Assembly: GCF_012641275.1 (NCBI RefSeq)
Contig: NZ_JABAIA010000002.1
Span: 1,054,001 to 1,118,000 of the forward strand
Direction: 5' to 3'
Length of the DNA stretch: 64,000 bases
DNA from: Chitinophaga varians
Lineage (GTDB): Bacteria > Bacteroidota > Bacteroidia > Chitinophagales > Chitinophagaceae
Part shown: positions 25,585-36,000 of the stretch, piece by piece
Layout: each line of letters begins with the position of its first letter
How positions within the stretch are numbered: the stretch's first letter is position 1
Program-made: the position numbers and the translations under genes
The notes under the pieces: model-generated
What the model was told of the DNA's origin: nothing
The model's input: only the letters and a program-made list of their open reading frames with translations
Database searches by the model: none

Positions 25585-25644
25585 TTATTGATAATAGTCA
25601 AAAACGGTAACCTCCATGCCCGTGGCCTGGTAACTGTTTTTCAT
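25585..25644 (-). pseudogene. Collapsed remnant of a third lipoprotein paralog
   Basis: On the (-) strand, the same leader and start as the two neighbouring paralogs runs directly into the end of the same gene family, giving MKNSYQATGMEVTVFDYYQ and a stop. The first three residues resemble MKKQ, and TGMEVTVFDYYQ aligns with GTEVTVFEYYQ and GTEVSVFEYYK. About 250 middle codons are missing with the frame kept. This looks like an internal deletion, perhaps by recombination. A small expressed peptide cannot be excluded. The rest of 25546-25798 is AT-rich with no gene. Confidence 0.8.
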
Positions 25645-25798
25645 AGGTTGTTATGTGTGATGTATTATTCCTCGTTTTTTATGGTTTACAAACTGGGTCT
25701 GTTACTGTCGGATGCTAAAATATATTTTATATTGATTATATCAAACTGTTTGTAAATAAAAATTTTACAATAAATATATTCTTGTCAAGTGATCTTTT

Positions 25799-28036
25799 CT
25801 AGTGTGAGATACCGATTTTAATATAGCTGTCATTTCTCCACCGCAGCTTCACCGGCGCACCGGCATCGCTAACCGTTTCTTCGCTGACATCTTTCCCTGT
25901 GCCATAATTGATTTGTTCAAACGGATTTTGGTTGATATTGATCACCACTACCAGCCGGCTGCCTTTTGATAGTCGTTTGCTGATCATACGGGTATTCCTA
26001 AACGAAATATCATTGATGCTGTCTGGTGTCAGTAGCTGACGCTTTTCCAGGCTGACGGCATAGCTGGCCCGCCCAAGGAAATAGGAAAGCTGAAAGTACC
26101 GCCCGTCGGATGTTTGCTCATATAGGTTGATACCAAGGTCTATATCTTTTTTATTAGGAATGACCTGCAGCCGGCCCAGGAAAGACCCGTTGATACAAAT
26201 ATCAGCCGGCAATGGTTCACTTATAAACACAAGGCCATTGGCCGTATTGATGCTGTTGTTGACAAGGCTGGGGAGAATGTAGTTGCCTGTAAACGGACCG
26301 CTCCTGCCGGAAAGGTCTGCCTGCTGTGAAATGAATGCTGTATCAGCTGGTGGTCGTTGTGACAACTGTTGAGGCGCCAGGTAAAACGTCAGTGTGTCAT
26401 TGTTCATCTGCTGCAGGGAGGCCGCATGTTTCCACTGATTGGTGCCCATTACCTGGTAATTGATACGGTCCTTCAGCAGCGCAGGTTTGGGGCAGCCCTT
26501 GAGGATGTGGTCAAACCACTGGTAAATCAGCTGATGGATACTGATGCGTGCCACACTATCTAACGTATAGCCGTTAAGGTAAGGTGACGGCACATGCTGA
26601 CAGCCCAGGTGATCAAACGGGCCGATAACGAGGTAGTGCTCGGCGTTGGGGCGGTACCGCAGGTGCTCACGGAAGTAATACATGGCGCCGATTTGCGCGC
26701 CATCGAAGTAACCGGTAGTACTCAGTATGGGAATGTTGATCCGGAAGAAGTCTTCCTTATAAGCTGTCATGTTTTGCCAGTACACATCATAAGCCGGATG
26801 TTTCAGCCAGCGACGGAAGATGGGATTGGGCGTGCCGTCCACGCTGTCCAGCGTTTGATAGGCCGCGCCGCTGTGATACCAGTTGAACTGCATATTGCGC
26901 CAGCGGTTCCGGTCGTTGTATGTTACATTGTCCAGGAATTTGTTATTGGTCACATAAGGTATCCACGGATATACGAAACTCATGAATACATTGTTTTCTT
27001 TTGGCACGTCATAACCTGGCACCACGGCGGCGGAAGGCACAATCGTTTTCAGCGCAGGCGGCACGCCGTCCTTGACGGCCGCCCATTGCGTGAAGCCTAC
27101 GTAACTGCCGCCGTACATACCGATGCTGCCATTGCACCAGGGCTGCCTGCTGATCCAGTCGATCACGTCGCGGGCGTCATGGCCGTCATGCTCGTAAGGC
27201 TCCGTTGCTTCCGGACTAAGGCGTTTTCCCCTGGTATTGGCCACTACGCCCACATAACCTTTGTCGGCTGCTTCTTTGGCTATGGTGAGATTAGCCACTT
27301 CGGTGTAGATAGTGAAGAAAAAAATAACGGGCAACGGTCCCTGCTGACGCCTGGGCCTCACTACTATCGCAGACACACGGGCGCCATCGCGTGTATTTAT
27401 CAGCTGGCTGTCGCGGATGAGGTAGTGGTCACGGTTCATCTGCCGTAACAGCGGCGCGGCCATAGCGGCAATACGAGGCATCAGTTGCCACGCAGTATAC
27501 CGCCGGCACAGCTGTATGGCGTCTGGCAGGGAAATACTGTCCTGTGCGGCCAGCTGGGCCAGCTGCCGCTGCAGGTCGGCGGCCAGGAAGGCGCTGTCGG
27601 CGGTATACCAGTTATCAATGTCATACCTGCTGTTGGCGTGCAGCCGTGACAGTGATATCCGGAACGATTCCCGGAAGGCATCATCCGTGGACTGTCTGCG
27701 CTGCATGGCATGCGCATAGGTTTCGTATTGAATAAACCGCACGGCTGCTTTTTCGGGATCACTTTGCGCATAGGCATCGCGGTACTGCTGAATGGTGGCG
27801 AGGGCTGCGGCATATTGCCGCGTGGTCAGCTGCACCATCAGCAACTGCTGCAGGTAAGTCCATGTATCTTGCCCGGGATGGAGCTGTGGCAGCAACTTTG
27901 CTGCCAGGACGGGCATTTCGCGGGCGAGCATTTCCGGATGGGTGGCAGCTTCGCGCGGAAATGCAAAGGACTGTGCAATGATGTTCCCGTACAGGCATAA
28001 CAATGCCGGCAGGAGAATAAGTCTCTTGAAAATCAT
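25799..28036 (-). CDS. CocE/NonD family serine hydrolase (S15-like)
   Basis: A 745-residue exported hydrolase (signal MIFKRLILLPALLCLYGNIIAQ). A helical N-terminal extension (about 30-200) precedes the alpha/beta-hydrolase domain (205-520). The nucleophile is S311 in GMYGGSYVGFTQW, the X-Pro dipeptidyl-peptidase/CocE signature, preceded by DVIDWISRQPWCNGSIG. A catalytic His lies probably in VIGPFDHLG. The C-terminal 200 residues form the jelly-roll cap of the family. It probably cleaves esters, amides or Pro-containing dipeptides in the periplasm. It is the last gene of the run with the two-component genes, 23 nt after the response regulator. Confidence 0.87.
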   Translation of the reverse strand: MIFKRLILLPALLCLYGNIIAQSFAFPREAATHPEMLAREMPVLAAKLLPQLHPGQDTWTYLQQLLMVQLTTRQYAAALATIQQYRDAYAQSDPEKAAVRFIQYETYAHAMQRRQSTDDAFRESFRISLSRLHANSRYDIDNWYTADSAFLAADLQRQLAQLAAQDSISLPDAIQLCRRYTAWQLMPRIAAMAAPLLRQMNRDHYLIRDSQLINTRDGARVSAIVVRPRRQQGPLPVIFFFTIYTEVANLTIAKEAADKGYVGVVANTRGKRLSPEATEPYEHDGHDARDVIDWISRQPWCNGSIGMYGGSYVGFTQWAAVKDGVPPALKTIVPSAAVVPGYDVPKENNVFMSFVYPWIPYVTNNKFLDNVTYNDRNRWRNMQFNWYHSGAAYQTLDSVDGTPNPIFRRWLKHPAYDVYWQNMTAYKEDFFRINIPILSTTGYFDGAQIGAMYYFREHLRYRPNAEHYLVIGPFDHLGCQHVPSPYLNGYTLDSVARISIHQLIYQWFDHILKGCPKPALLKDRINYQVMGTNQWKHAASLQQMNNDTLTFYLAPQQLSQRPPADTAFISQQADLSGRSGPFTGNYILPSLVNNSINTANGLVFISEPLPADICINGSFLGRLQVIPNKKDIDLGINLYEQTSDGRYFQLSYFLGRASYAVSLEKRQLLTPDSINDISFRNTRMISKRLSKGSRLVVVININQNPFEQINYGTGKDVSEETVSDAGAPVKLRWRNDSYIKIGISH

Positions 28037-28059
28037 CTTACAAAGTATTAAAGGGAGGA

Positions 28060-28779
28060 TTACATTTTATTCCACTGTTTGAAACGGACGGTCTGCCGGC
28101 CGGACACGATGACGGATATGTCTCCGCGGATAATCAGCTGCAGCCGGCCTCCATCGACAGGCGTAATATCGGTGATATAACGGGCATGCACCAACTGGTT
28201 CCTGTTGGCCCGGAAAAAACAGGCCGGATCAAGCCGCTCTTCCAGCTGGTTCAGCGAGGTTTTGATCAACGCCTGCCTGTCGGCTGACCAGATACGGGCG
28301 TAATTGTTCACCGACTCTATCAGGAAGATATCGTTTTGCCGCAGGAAAAAACATTGATCGCCATCTTTGATGAATAATTGTTTGTCGGGTACCGTGCTGC
28401 CGGACAATGCGGCCCGTTCCCGCACTTTGGTGCGGTGTTTTTCCATGGCTTGTGCAAACCGTTCTGTACGGAAAGGTTTCAACAGGTAGTCCAGCGCATT
28501 GCTGTCGAAAGCCTGAACGGCGTAAGTGTCATAGGCTGTTGTAAAAATAACGTCAGGCACATTCGTGAGTTGGGCCAACAGCTCGAAGCCATTGGCGCCA
28601 GGCATTTGTATGTCAAGAAACAACAGGCCGGGCTGTACATCCCTGGCGAGCGCCAGGGCTTCGGGCACGTGGCGGGCTTCCCCCGCCACTTCATAATCGG
28701 TGTATGGCAGCAACGCCCGTTTGATTTCTTCCCGGGCGGCGCGCTCATCGTCTATGATCACTACCTGTATCTTTTGCAT
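28060..28779 (-). CDS. LytTR response regulator
   Basis: A 239-residue regulator. The receiver domain (4-118) has acidic pocket residues D10-D11 (IIDDE) and phosphorylation site D56 in LLFLDIQMP; TTAY and K in LLKPF complete it. The LytTR DNA-binding domain (about 140-235) contains FLIESVNNYARIW, SLNQLEERL and FFRANRNQLVHARYITDI. Its start lies 9 nt after the kinase stop. It probably controls the operon it sits in, with the CocE hydrolase as a target. Confidence 0.93.
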   Translation of the reverse strand: MQKIQVVIIDDERAAREEIKRALLPYTDYEVAGEARHVPEALALARDVQPGLLFLDIQMPGANGFELLAQLTNVPDVIFTTAYDTYAVQAFDSNALDYLLKPFRTERFAQAMEKHRTKVRERAALSGSTVPDKQLFIKDGDQCFFLRQNDIFLIESVNNYARIWSADRQALIKTSLNQLEERLDPACFFRANRNQLVHARYITDITPVDGGRLQLIIRGDISVIVSGRQTVRFKQWNKM

Positions 28780-28788
28780 GCTGTTTTA

Positions 28789-29841
28789 TTATAGCTTCAC
28801 AAAGGGGATGGAAATAACAGACAATACCTGTTGTTCCGGCAACGCTGTTATGTGAAAAGAGGCACGCCCCTGAAACTGCAGCTGCAGCCGCTCGCGCAGG
28901 TTACGGATGCCCAGCCCGGCGGCAACGGTCGATTGTAATACCCCCGGATTTTGTACCGACAAACAGATCTGATCGCCGTTCCTCGCGACGCTGATAGTGA
29001 CGCAACCGCCTGCTATACTATGTGCGATACCGTGTTTAATAGCGTTTTCCACCAGCGTCTGAATACTGAGCGGTGGCACGGCAATGCCTGTCAGTGCAGG
29101 GTCTGTGCGGATATCTGCCTGTAACCGGTCTTCGAAACGCAGTTTCTCCAGTTCCAGGTAATCGCCGACCAGTTGCAGTTCTTCCTCCAGCGTCACCAGT
29201 TGATCGGACCGTTTGTACAACGCATTGCGCAGCAGATCGGAGAGCAGGTCAATGGCCCTGCGTGCCAGCGTTGGATCTTCCAGCACCAGTGATTTGATAT
29301 TGTTTAACGAATTAAAAAAGAAATGCGGATTGAGTTGAGCTGTGAGATTATCAAGCTGCATTTCTTTTGCCAGCAGCTGTAACCGGGCGTTTTCACGCGC
29401 GGCCGCATTTTGTTGCCGGGCATAATGATACAGGTGCCATGCGAGCACCCAGATAGCCATGGTACGGATGCCTGTCATCAGTGGTACCTGGCTGTAGGTT
29501 TGCAGGTACCGGAAAAATGTTTGTTCATGAGGGCCCCACCAGTAGAAACGCAGCGTCACCGCGAGGGCGAAGCAGAGCGCCAGTACTACGATGGCAGGAA
29601 TAATGCGCAGCATCAATGGTTTGGGGCGCAACAGATGCCAGCCGTGTTGCAGCGCAAACCGGCGGTAGCTATGCGTCAGCAACAGGTTGACGCCGATGTC
29701 TGCTACGAAATTGAGCGCTGCAAAGGAGTAGCTGAAAGTCGGGCTGCGCAGAAAAGCGTCCACCTCCCAGTAAAGGGCGGCGATCGTCCAGCCGGCCAGC
29801 TGGCACTGCCAGTAAGGTGATAAAGGCGTCAGCTTTTTCAT
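28789..29841 (-). CDS. LytS/YehU-type sensor histidine kinase
   Basis: A 350-residue membrane kinase. I chose the ATG at 29841 (MKKLTPLSPYW) over a TTG at 29850. Four membrane helices fill residues 10-140. A coiled-coil-like stretch (140-170) leads to the His_kinase domain with phospho-accepting H173 in AQLNPHFFFNSLNN. The ATPase part has LVENAIKHG (N box) and GLGIRNLRERL (G box). There is no extracellular domain, so it senses something in or at the membrane. It pairs with the LytTR regulator next to it. Confidence 0.92.
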   Translation of the reverse strand: MKKLTPLSPYWQCQLAGWTIAALYWEVDAFLRSPTFSYSFAALNFVADIGVNLLLTHSYRRFALQHGWHLLRPKPLMLRIIPAIVVLALCFALAVTLRFYWWGPHEQTFFRYLQTYSQVPLMTGIRTMAIWVLAWHLYHYARQQNAAARENARLQLLAKEMQLDNLTAQLNPHFFFNSLNNIKSLVLEDPTLARRAIDLLSDLLRNALYKRSDQLVTLEEELQLVGDYLELEKLRFEDRLQADIRTDPALTGIAVPPLSIQTLVENAIKHGIAHSIAGGCVTISVARNGDQICLSVQNPGVLQSTVAAGLGIRNLRERLQLQFQGRASFHITALPEQQVLSVISIPFVKL

Positions 29842-29915
29842 ACCGGACAAAGTAAGCCGTTCCGCCGGACATAAAAAAGGAAAGTACAGGAGCGCCGTAA
29901 AACGGGGATAAGCGC

Positions 29916-31115
29916 CTATACGGCCAGCCGTTGCCGCGAAGTATCATCTGGTTGGGTGAAACACAGGTAATACTGAAAATACAGCAGCACCAGCAGGCAG
30001 GGCAGCGCTTTCAGCTGATAGTTCACGGCTACCTTGTTGATAAAGGAAGGCACGAGGTCAGTAGGACAGAGGGAGGTGACGAACACCAGCAGTCCCAGCA
30101 GGATGACAGACAGCGGCCGTTCGGGCAGCATCATCAGTCCGGCCACCGCGCCGGTCACCGCCATGATATAGGTAGGTGATTCGGTACTTTGATTAAACAG
30201 TACCACCCAGAGCAGGAGGTAGCCTGCAATGATCCAGTGATAGTGCAACGGCCTGTTTTTCCAGGCAAAATAAAGTGCGGACACGAGGCCTGAAAAAGCC
30301 AGTGCGGTAACGGTCTTCCCGATGATGCCTCCGGATTGTTGTGGCAGATGCAGCATCGCGTAGATCATTCCGCGTACGGAACCGTCTTCCAGAATAACAG
30401 GGCTCGTGATCAGCTTAAACCAATCATGATAAGCCTGTAACAGCTCCGCCGGCGACATCACCACCAGCGGCAGCACGGTGCCGATGATGCCAAACAATGC
30501 ACAGTAACTGAGGTAGGTGAGCTTCCTGTCGTAGAAAAGAAATACCAGGCCGGTAATGGCGCCATATCCTTTGATGAAAAAACAAATACAAGTGAACAGC
30601 GCGGCCAGCATAGGTTTGCTACGGTCCAGGTTAATCACGGTGAGCAACATCAGCGCTGCCATGATGGGGTTCGTCTGCGAGGACTGGATGGCGTTCAACA
30701 GCTCCAGCAACAACAGCCAGCTGATGATATAGCGCTTGTTGGCAGCTACCGGCAACTGACGCAGGGCGTACAGAAAAAGACCGGCGCTGCCCATCAGCCA
30801 GACAAAAAGCCCCAGCGTGACCGGTAAAATGGCCAGTGGCGCAAAAAGTATAGGGAAAGTAGGGTGGTATAAAAAATAGTCGAAATAGGTATCGGGATAA
30901 AGTTGATATAATGGCATATGATGCAGCATATGGTCCCACGAGCTGCGGAAAATAATAAAGTTATTATATCGCTGTGTCGCCAGTGACTGGATAAACAATA
31001 CCAGCGTACCGATGAAATACAGTACAGTCACTGTCAGCGGACGTTGAAACCATGATGGCAGCCGGTTGGCGACGGACAGTGAAAATACAGGCGTAGGTAA
31101 ATGTTGCTTTGGCAC
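29916..31115 (-). CDS. GT87-like (DUF2029) membrane glycosyltransferase
   Basis: A 399-residue protein with about ten hydrophobic segments from residue 27 (LTVTVLYFIGTLVLFI) to the C-terminus. The first large loop (DHMLHHMPLYQLYPDTYFDYFLYHPTFPILFAP) is typical of GT87/DUF2029 polyprenol-phosphate mannosyltransferases, where acidic residues near D and Y/H contact the donor. The start codon is GTG; no in-frame ATG near the N-terminus keeps the first helix intact. It lies 74 nt upstream of the kinase and may share its transcript. The acceptor is unknown. Confidence 0.72.
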   Translation of the reverse strand: MPKQHLPTPVFSLSVANRLPSWFQRPLTVTVLYFIGTLVLFIQSLATQRYNNFIIFRSSWDHMLHHMPLYQLYPDTYFDYFLYHPTFPILFAPLAILPVTLGLFVWLMGSAGLFLYALRQLPVAANKRYIISWLLLLELLNAIQSSQTNPIMAALMLLTVINLDRSKPMLAALFTCICFFIKGYGAITGLVFLFYDRKLTYLSYCALFGIIGTVLPLVVMSPAELLQAYHDWFKLITSPVILEDGSVRGMIYAMLHLPQQSGGIIGKTVTALAFSGLVSALYFAWKNRPLHYHWIIAGYLLLWVVLFNQSTESPTYIMAVTGAVAGLMMLPERPLSVILLGLLVFVTSLCPTDLVPSFINKVAVNYQLKALPCLLVLLYFQYYLCFTQPDDTSRQRLAV

Positions 31116-31290
31116 AATAAATCAATTAACTCTCTGTATCATAAACGCAGGTATTGATTATTCCCTCCATTAACGGACTGAAAAATTATCACATTGTTTT
31201 TAATTGTATTTAAAAACGACGGAGTTACAGTGTCGCTTGATAAAAATAATTGATAACATTAAATTAAAATAACGCCGAAAACGGATTGCT

Positions 31291-31298
31291 TTACTTTG
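31291..31298 (+). promoter_or_regulatory. Possible -7 box before the ECF sigma gene
   Basis: TTACTTTG differs from the Bacteroidota TAnnTTTG consensus at one base and lies 29 nt before the ATG at 31328. The 212-bp divergent gap is AT-rich; no clear -33 TTTG is seen. Confidence 0.3.
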
Positions 31299-31327
31299 CA
31301 GGGCAATGTCAAAAAAAGCAGTTGCTC

Positions 31328-31897
31328 ATGCAAACCCGTGAAGATTTCGAGTTGCTCCAACAGATCAAGGATGGCGATAAAAAGGCTTTTGAAACCTGTT
31401 TCAACAAGCACTGGCAGCTATTGTACGCATTAGCGGAACGCATACTCAAATCAGAAGACGACGCCAAAGACGTGGTGCAAATGGTGTACATCTCCCTGTG
31501 GGGAAGAAGGGAACAACTGGAGATCACCGGTTCCCTGCAACATTACCTGTTACAGGCCGTGCGGTACCAGTCACTGAAACGGCTAAAGGAAATACTCGAC
31601 AAACCCGAACACCTGGACCGGGTACACGAACATTACCTGCCAGTGCTCAACAGCATCTGGCATAAACTTCATGAATCCGACCTTTTTAATGAGATATCCT
31701 CCCAGTTGGAAACACTACCACCCCGCACCCGGGAAATGTTTCTGCTGAGCCGTCGCCAGCAGCTGTCCATCGCTGAAATAGCTGAACGGATGGGCGTATC
31801 CGAAAAAACCGTCCGTAACCAGTTGCACATCGCGCTGAAGACACTCCGCCACCACATTGCTGTTGCCCTTATTTTGGCCGACCTTTTTGTTTGTTAA
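31328..31897 (+). CDS. ECF sigma factor of the fasciclin cluster
   Basis: A 189-residue ECF sigma. I chose the ATG at 31328 (MQTREDFELLQQIKDGDKKAF), since the upstream in-frame extension from 31286 is unlike sigma N-termini. Region 2 includes SEDDAKDVVQMVYISLW. Region 4 includes LPPRTREMFLLSRRQQLSIAEIAERMGVSEKTVRNQL. The C-terminus is hydrophobic (HHIAVALILADLFVC), like the PUL A sigma tail. It heads a 17-kb co-directional run starting with its FecR partner 109 nt downstream, so it most likely controls that run. Confidence 0.92.
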   Translation: MQTREDFELLQQIKDGDKKAFETCFNKHWQLLYALAERILKSEDDAKDVVQMVYISLWGRREQLEITGSLQHYLLQAVRYQSLKRLKEILDKPEHLDRVHEHYLPVLNSIWHKLHESDLFNEISSQLETLPPRTREMFLLSRRQQLSIAEIAERMGVSEKTVRNQLHIALKTLRHHIAVALILADLFVC

Positions 31898-32006
31898 TAA
31901 TTCCTTAACCTGACCGCACGGGACAATGTCCTCTTTTCCGGGAACATATAGATAGAGAAGTTCAGTTTTTTACCCGAAGGCATGGAACGCCTGATATACG
32001 GTCATT

Positions 32007-32972
32007 ATGAATGTAGCACAACTAAAACGGATCATCAACAGGTACCTGGCAGGAAATGCCTCGGGTAAGGAAACTGCGCTGATAGAAACATGGTACGGAT
32101 CAGCGCTGGACGAAGCCCGGCAAACAGCCGCCTCTCCGCAAAGCGAGGCTTACCGGCAGGAGGTGCTGGAGCGCCTGCGCCTTGAAATGAACGAAAGACC
32201 AACAGGAAAGGTTATACGTTTTTCAAAAATGCGCAGCATCGCGGCGGCCTGCATCGTGCTGCTGGGCGGCGCTTCCCTCGCCTGGAAATACCAGTACGAT
32301 ATCCTCGACGCTATAGATCCCGTGCCGCTGGAAACAGTTACCGCACATGCTTTCCAGGTAAAGCAGGTCGTACTGCCGGATAGCTCCGTCGTGGTACTCA
32401 ATGCCGGCAGCGAAATCAGCTATCCCCGCCATTTCCGTGGAAAAAAGCGCCAGGTGCGGCTCAACGGGGAAGCGTTCTTTACTGTCACACACAACCCTTC
32501 CGCAGCGTTCACTATTATCGCCCCGCACCTGCAGGTACAGGTACTGGGCACCTCCTTTGTGATGACCGACAGCAGCCACGTACAGGCGGCGAGGGTAAGC
32601 GTAAAAACAGGCCGCGTGGCCGTTTCTGCCGAAACGAAGGGTTTCCCCGTCACACAGCTGACGGCCAACCAGGAACTGTTCTATGATGAAGCCGGCGGCG
32701 TCGTGAACATCAACCGTCATCATGAAGCAGACCTCGGGTGGACGACCAAGCAGCTCGTTTTTAATAATGCGTCCCTATCGGAAGTCTTCCGCGAAATCGA
32801 AAACCTGTTCAAAGTAAAAATACAGGTCAGCGATACCAGCATCCGTCAGCTGAAATTTACCGGCGCCTTCGATGCCGGCGATCCTTTGCCGGACATGCTG
32901 AAAGTGATCGCCTTGTCTTACCGGCTGACCATTCAGAAACATAAAGACGGAACAATAAACATCAGCAACTAA
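32007..32972 (+). CDS. FecR-type anti-sigma factor of the fasciclin cluster
   Basis: A 321-residue FecR protein. The cytoplasmic part (1-72) contains the short KRIINRYLAGNASGKETALIETWY motif. One membrane helix follows (about 76-94, IAAACIVLLGGASLAW). The FecR domain (110-205) has VVLPDSSVVVLNAGSEISYP and GEAFFTV; DUF4974-like C-terminal (235-321) has LVFNNASLSEVFREIENLFKVKI. It is set to bind the STN domain of the receptor encoded 85 nt downstream. Confidence 0.9.
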   Translation: MNVAQLKRIINRYLAGNASGKETALIETWYGSALDEARQTAASPQSEAYRQEVLERLRLEMNERPTGKVIRFSKMRSIAAACIVLLGGASLAWKYQYDILDAIDPVPLETVTAHAFQVKQVVLPDSSVVVLNAGSEISYPRHFRGKKRQVRLNGEAFFTVTHNPSAAFTIIAPHLQVQVLGTSFVMTDSSHVQAARVSVKTGRVAVSAETKGFPVTQLTANQELFYDEAGGVVNINRHHEADLGWTTKQLVFNNASLSEVFREIENLFKVKIQVSDTSIRQLKFTGAFDAGDPLPDMLKVIALSYRLTIQKHKDGTINISN

Positions 32973-33002
32973 CAGCTAAAACTAAAACACTCACCTGTTT
33001 AC

Positions 33003-33022
33003 ACCACCGCGCCAGCGGTGGT
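33003..33022 (+). promoter_or_regulatory. Stem-loop in the FecR-receptor gap of the fasciclin cluster
   Basis: A perfect 8-bp stem ACCACCGC/GCGGTGGT with a GCCA tetraloop, 36 nt before the receptor ATG. There is no T tract directly after it, so it is not a normal terminator. It could adjust receptor expression relative to FecR. Confidence 0.5.
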
Positions 33023-33057
33023 AACGGGGGATCTTTTTCAAAAAACAATCAAAACGA

Positions 33058-36000
33058 ATGAAGGAAAAAATTTTACCGGGATTAAAACAGACAGGGTGGA
33101 GATGGGTGTGCAGCCTTGCGCTGGTGTTGAGTTTCCTGACAACAGCGGCCGCCCAGGACAACGCGCTGGCTAAAAAGATCAGTGTCAGCTTTAAAAACGA
33201 AGGACTGGTCCGCTGCCTCGAAATGGTGCAGCAACGCGGCGGCGTCACTTTCTTTTACAACCCGGCCGAAGTGAATGCCACCGGCAAAAAATACAACATC
33301 GGCTTCGACAACAAAAGCGTACAGGAAGTGGTGGTGTACCTGCTGCAGGGCACCGGCCTGGAGTTTGAAATGGCCGACAATAAAAAGATCGTCATCCGCA
33401 AAGCGCAGCCCAAAACGGAAACGCCCCGCAAATGGCGCACTGTAAGCGGTGTCGTTAGAGATGCTAAAAAGAACATGCCTATCGGAGGTGCAGAGATACT
33501 GGTACAGAGCAACGGTAATCATCTCACCGCCGATGCCGGCGGCCGCTTCACCGTAGAAGTAAAAGACACCGTGGACGTACTGGTGGTCTACTTCGTGGGC
33601 TATGCCACCAGAATGGTGAAAGTAGGCGCCAGCAAAGCGCTGGACATCCATATCCAGCCCGACAGCAAAACACTCGGCGGCGTAACGGTGGAAGCCCGTC
33701 GCCGTACCAATACGGAAGCGTCGCTGCTTAACGACCGTAAAAACGCGGCCGTGATATCCGACGGTATCTCCGCACAGAACATCGAAAGAACCGCCAGTAT
33801 CACCACCACGCAGGCTTTGCAGCGTGTGTCCGGCGTAACGATCACCGATGAGAAATACGTGGCCATCCGCGGCCTCGGCGACCGCAGCGTGATAGGACAA
33901 CTCAACGGCGTACGCCTCGCATCTTCCGATCCGGACCGCAGCGCTATCCCCCTCGACCTGGTGCCTTCCAGCCTGCTGGACAATATCACCGTTTATAAAA
34001 GCAGCACGCCCGATAAACCGGCAGATGCTTCCGCCGGTATCGTAGAGCTGAAAACAAAATCCATCCCCGACCGTGAAACGTTCAATATCACCATCCAGAG
34101 CGGCTTCAATACACAGGTAGGCCTCGGTGGAAAAATGAACAGTTTCTATAACAGTGAAAGTGGTTTCCTCGGCGGAAAAATCAAAAGCAAAGGCCTTAGC
34201 GACGAATTCCAGGCACTCGCCAAACAATACCCCAACGGCCTGCGCGAGATACAGGACAAAATCGCCTTCAGCCGCAACGATCCCGCCATGCAGGCCGAGG
34301 CTGCCCGCATTAACCGCATCATGCATCAGTTTGATCCCGTGCTGACCACACAATACAAATCGGCACCGCTCAACCAGCAGTATGCACTCACCTACGGTAA
34401 CAACTTCAAAGTATTTAAAAAACACCAGGTAGGTATCATTGCCGGCGCCAACTATTACAGCCGCGTAACAGATACCCACGGTGGAGAACTCAACCAGTGG
34501 AGCATCTACCAGGGGGTGCTCACCGGCAGCAACGATGTGTACAGTCCGCGGATCATCCCGAACTATATCACCCCTAATAATATTCACCTGGGAAAGTATC
34601 TCACGTATAAAGAGAATACCGGTGTTCAAACCCTTAACTATGGATTTCTGGGCGGACTGGCATACCGCTTTAACCCGCAGCACGAAATCAGCATGCAGTA
34701 CCTGGGCAGCCGTGGCGCGGAAACCAAAGCCACCAACCTCTATGGCGCATATGAGTATACCGGCTTGCCAGGCACCGTCTCTAATATCATCTACTCTCTC
34801 AAACAGAGCTACCGTACCCTTAATACTTTTAACCTGCAGGGTGAACACAAGTTCCTGAAAGGGGAATACAGCCCGCGATTGAGTTATAACCTGGCTACTT
34901 CCTCTTCCAGTCAGGATGATCCGGATTACCGTTTTGTGAACCTGGCGGACTACAAACCCGTTGGTGGCGGTGCTTATCAGAAGCCTACCCAGATGCCGGG
35001 CGGCACTTATGACTGGGCGTATACCCCGGACTTGTACTCCCTGGTGTCCGGCTATGTAAATGGCTATGGTCCTTACGGCATTATCCAGGCCGATCCTAAC
35101 GGCCGCCGTTTCCGTAAGCTGCATGAAACAAACTATAACTATAAAGCTGATCTGACCATCCCTTTTAAAGTGGCGGGGCTAAGGCAGGAATTTAAAACAG
35201 GTGCCAACTATCTGCACCGCAAGCGCGAATTCACAGAGAACGTATTGTTCCTGCCTGGCTCCAATTACTCCGCCAACAAGGCTTTGCCGTTGTATGAAGT
35301 AAATGGTGACCTGAACCGCCTCGTAGGTTATGACCGTATCGGTGTGCGTCCGCCGTCTGCTTACAATCCCGAAGGCCAGCCTGTTGTCGGTGGTTTCCTG
35401 TATAATATCCAGAAATCCCCCAACAACTATAAAGGGTTTTATGAAACACGCGCTTTCTATGGCATGCTCGACCTGCACCTGACGGACAACCTGCGGCTCA
35501 CGGGCGGCGTACGTTTCGAGCTGACAGACATCCAGGCCGCGGTAGACACTTCCGGCGTATTCCTCGATCCCTCCATTAGTACGCCCGACAAAGACGGCAA
35601 CAAAGTGAACCTGGTATATACCGAACCCAACTCCATCTACAAAACAGATTACAAGCCTTACTATTCTGCTAACCTGACTTATACACTGAACAAGAAAATG
35701 AATTTCCGCCTGGGCTACAGCAATTCCCTGGCGCGTCCGGAACTACGGGAACTGACCAACGTTTTTGACTTCGATCCGTTCCAGTTTGCGTTGGTAGTAG
35801 GCAACCCGAAACTGAAAAACCAGCTGACCACCAATTACGATTTCCGTTGGGAATGGTTCCCTTCCGCCGGAGAGGTGTTGTCTGCTTCTGTTTTTTATAA
35901 AGAGATCGATAACCAGCTGACGAAAGTATATAAACAACAGACTTCCGGTCTGGATGCACGTTTCCCGGAATTCCCCGCTATTGAGTTCCAGAACGATCCT

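Noticed and set aside
33082..35124. A 680-codon open frame on the minus strand
   Set aside because: It lies opposite an intact TonB receptor with clear domains; the antisense frame is open because of codon bias and has no recognisable domain.
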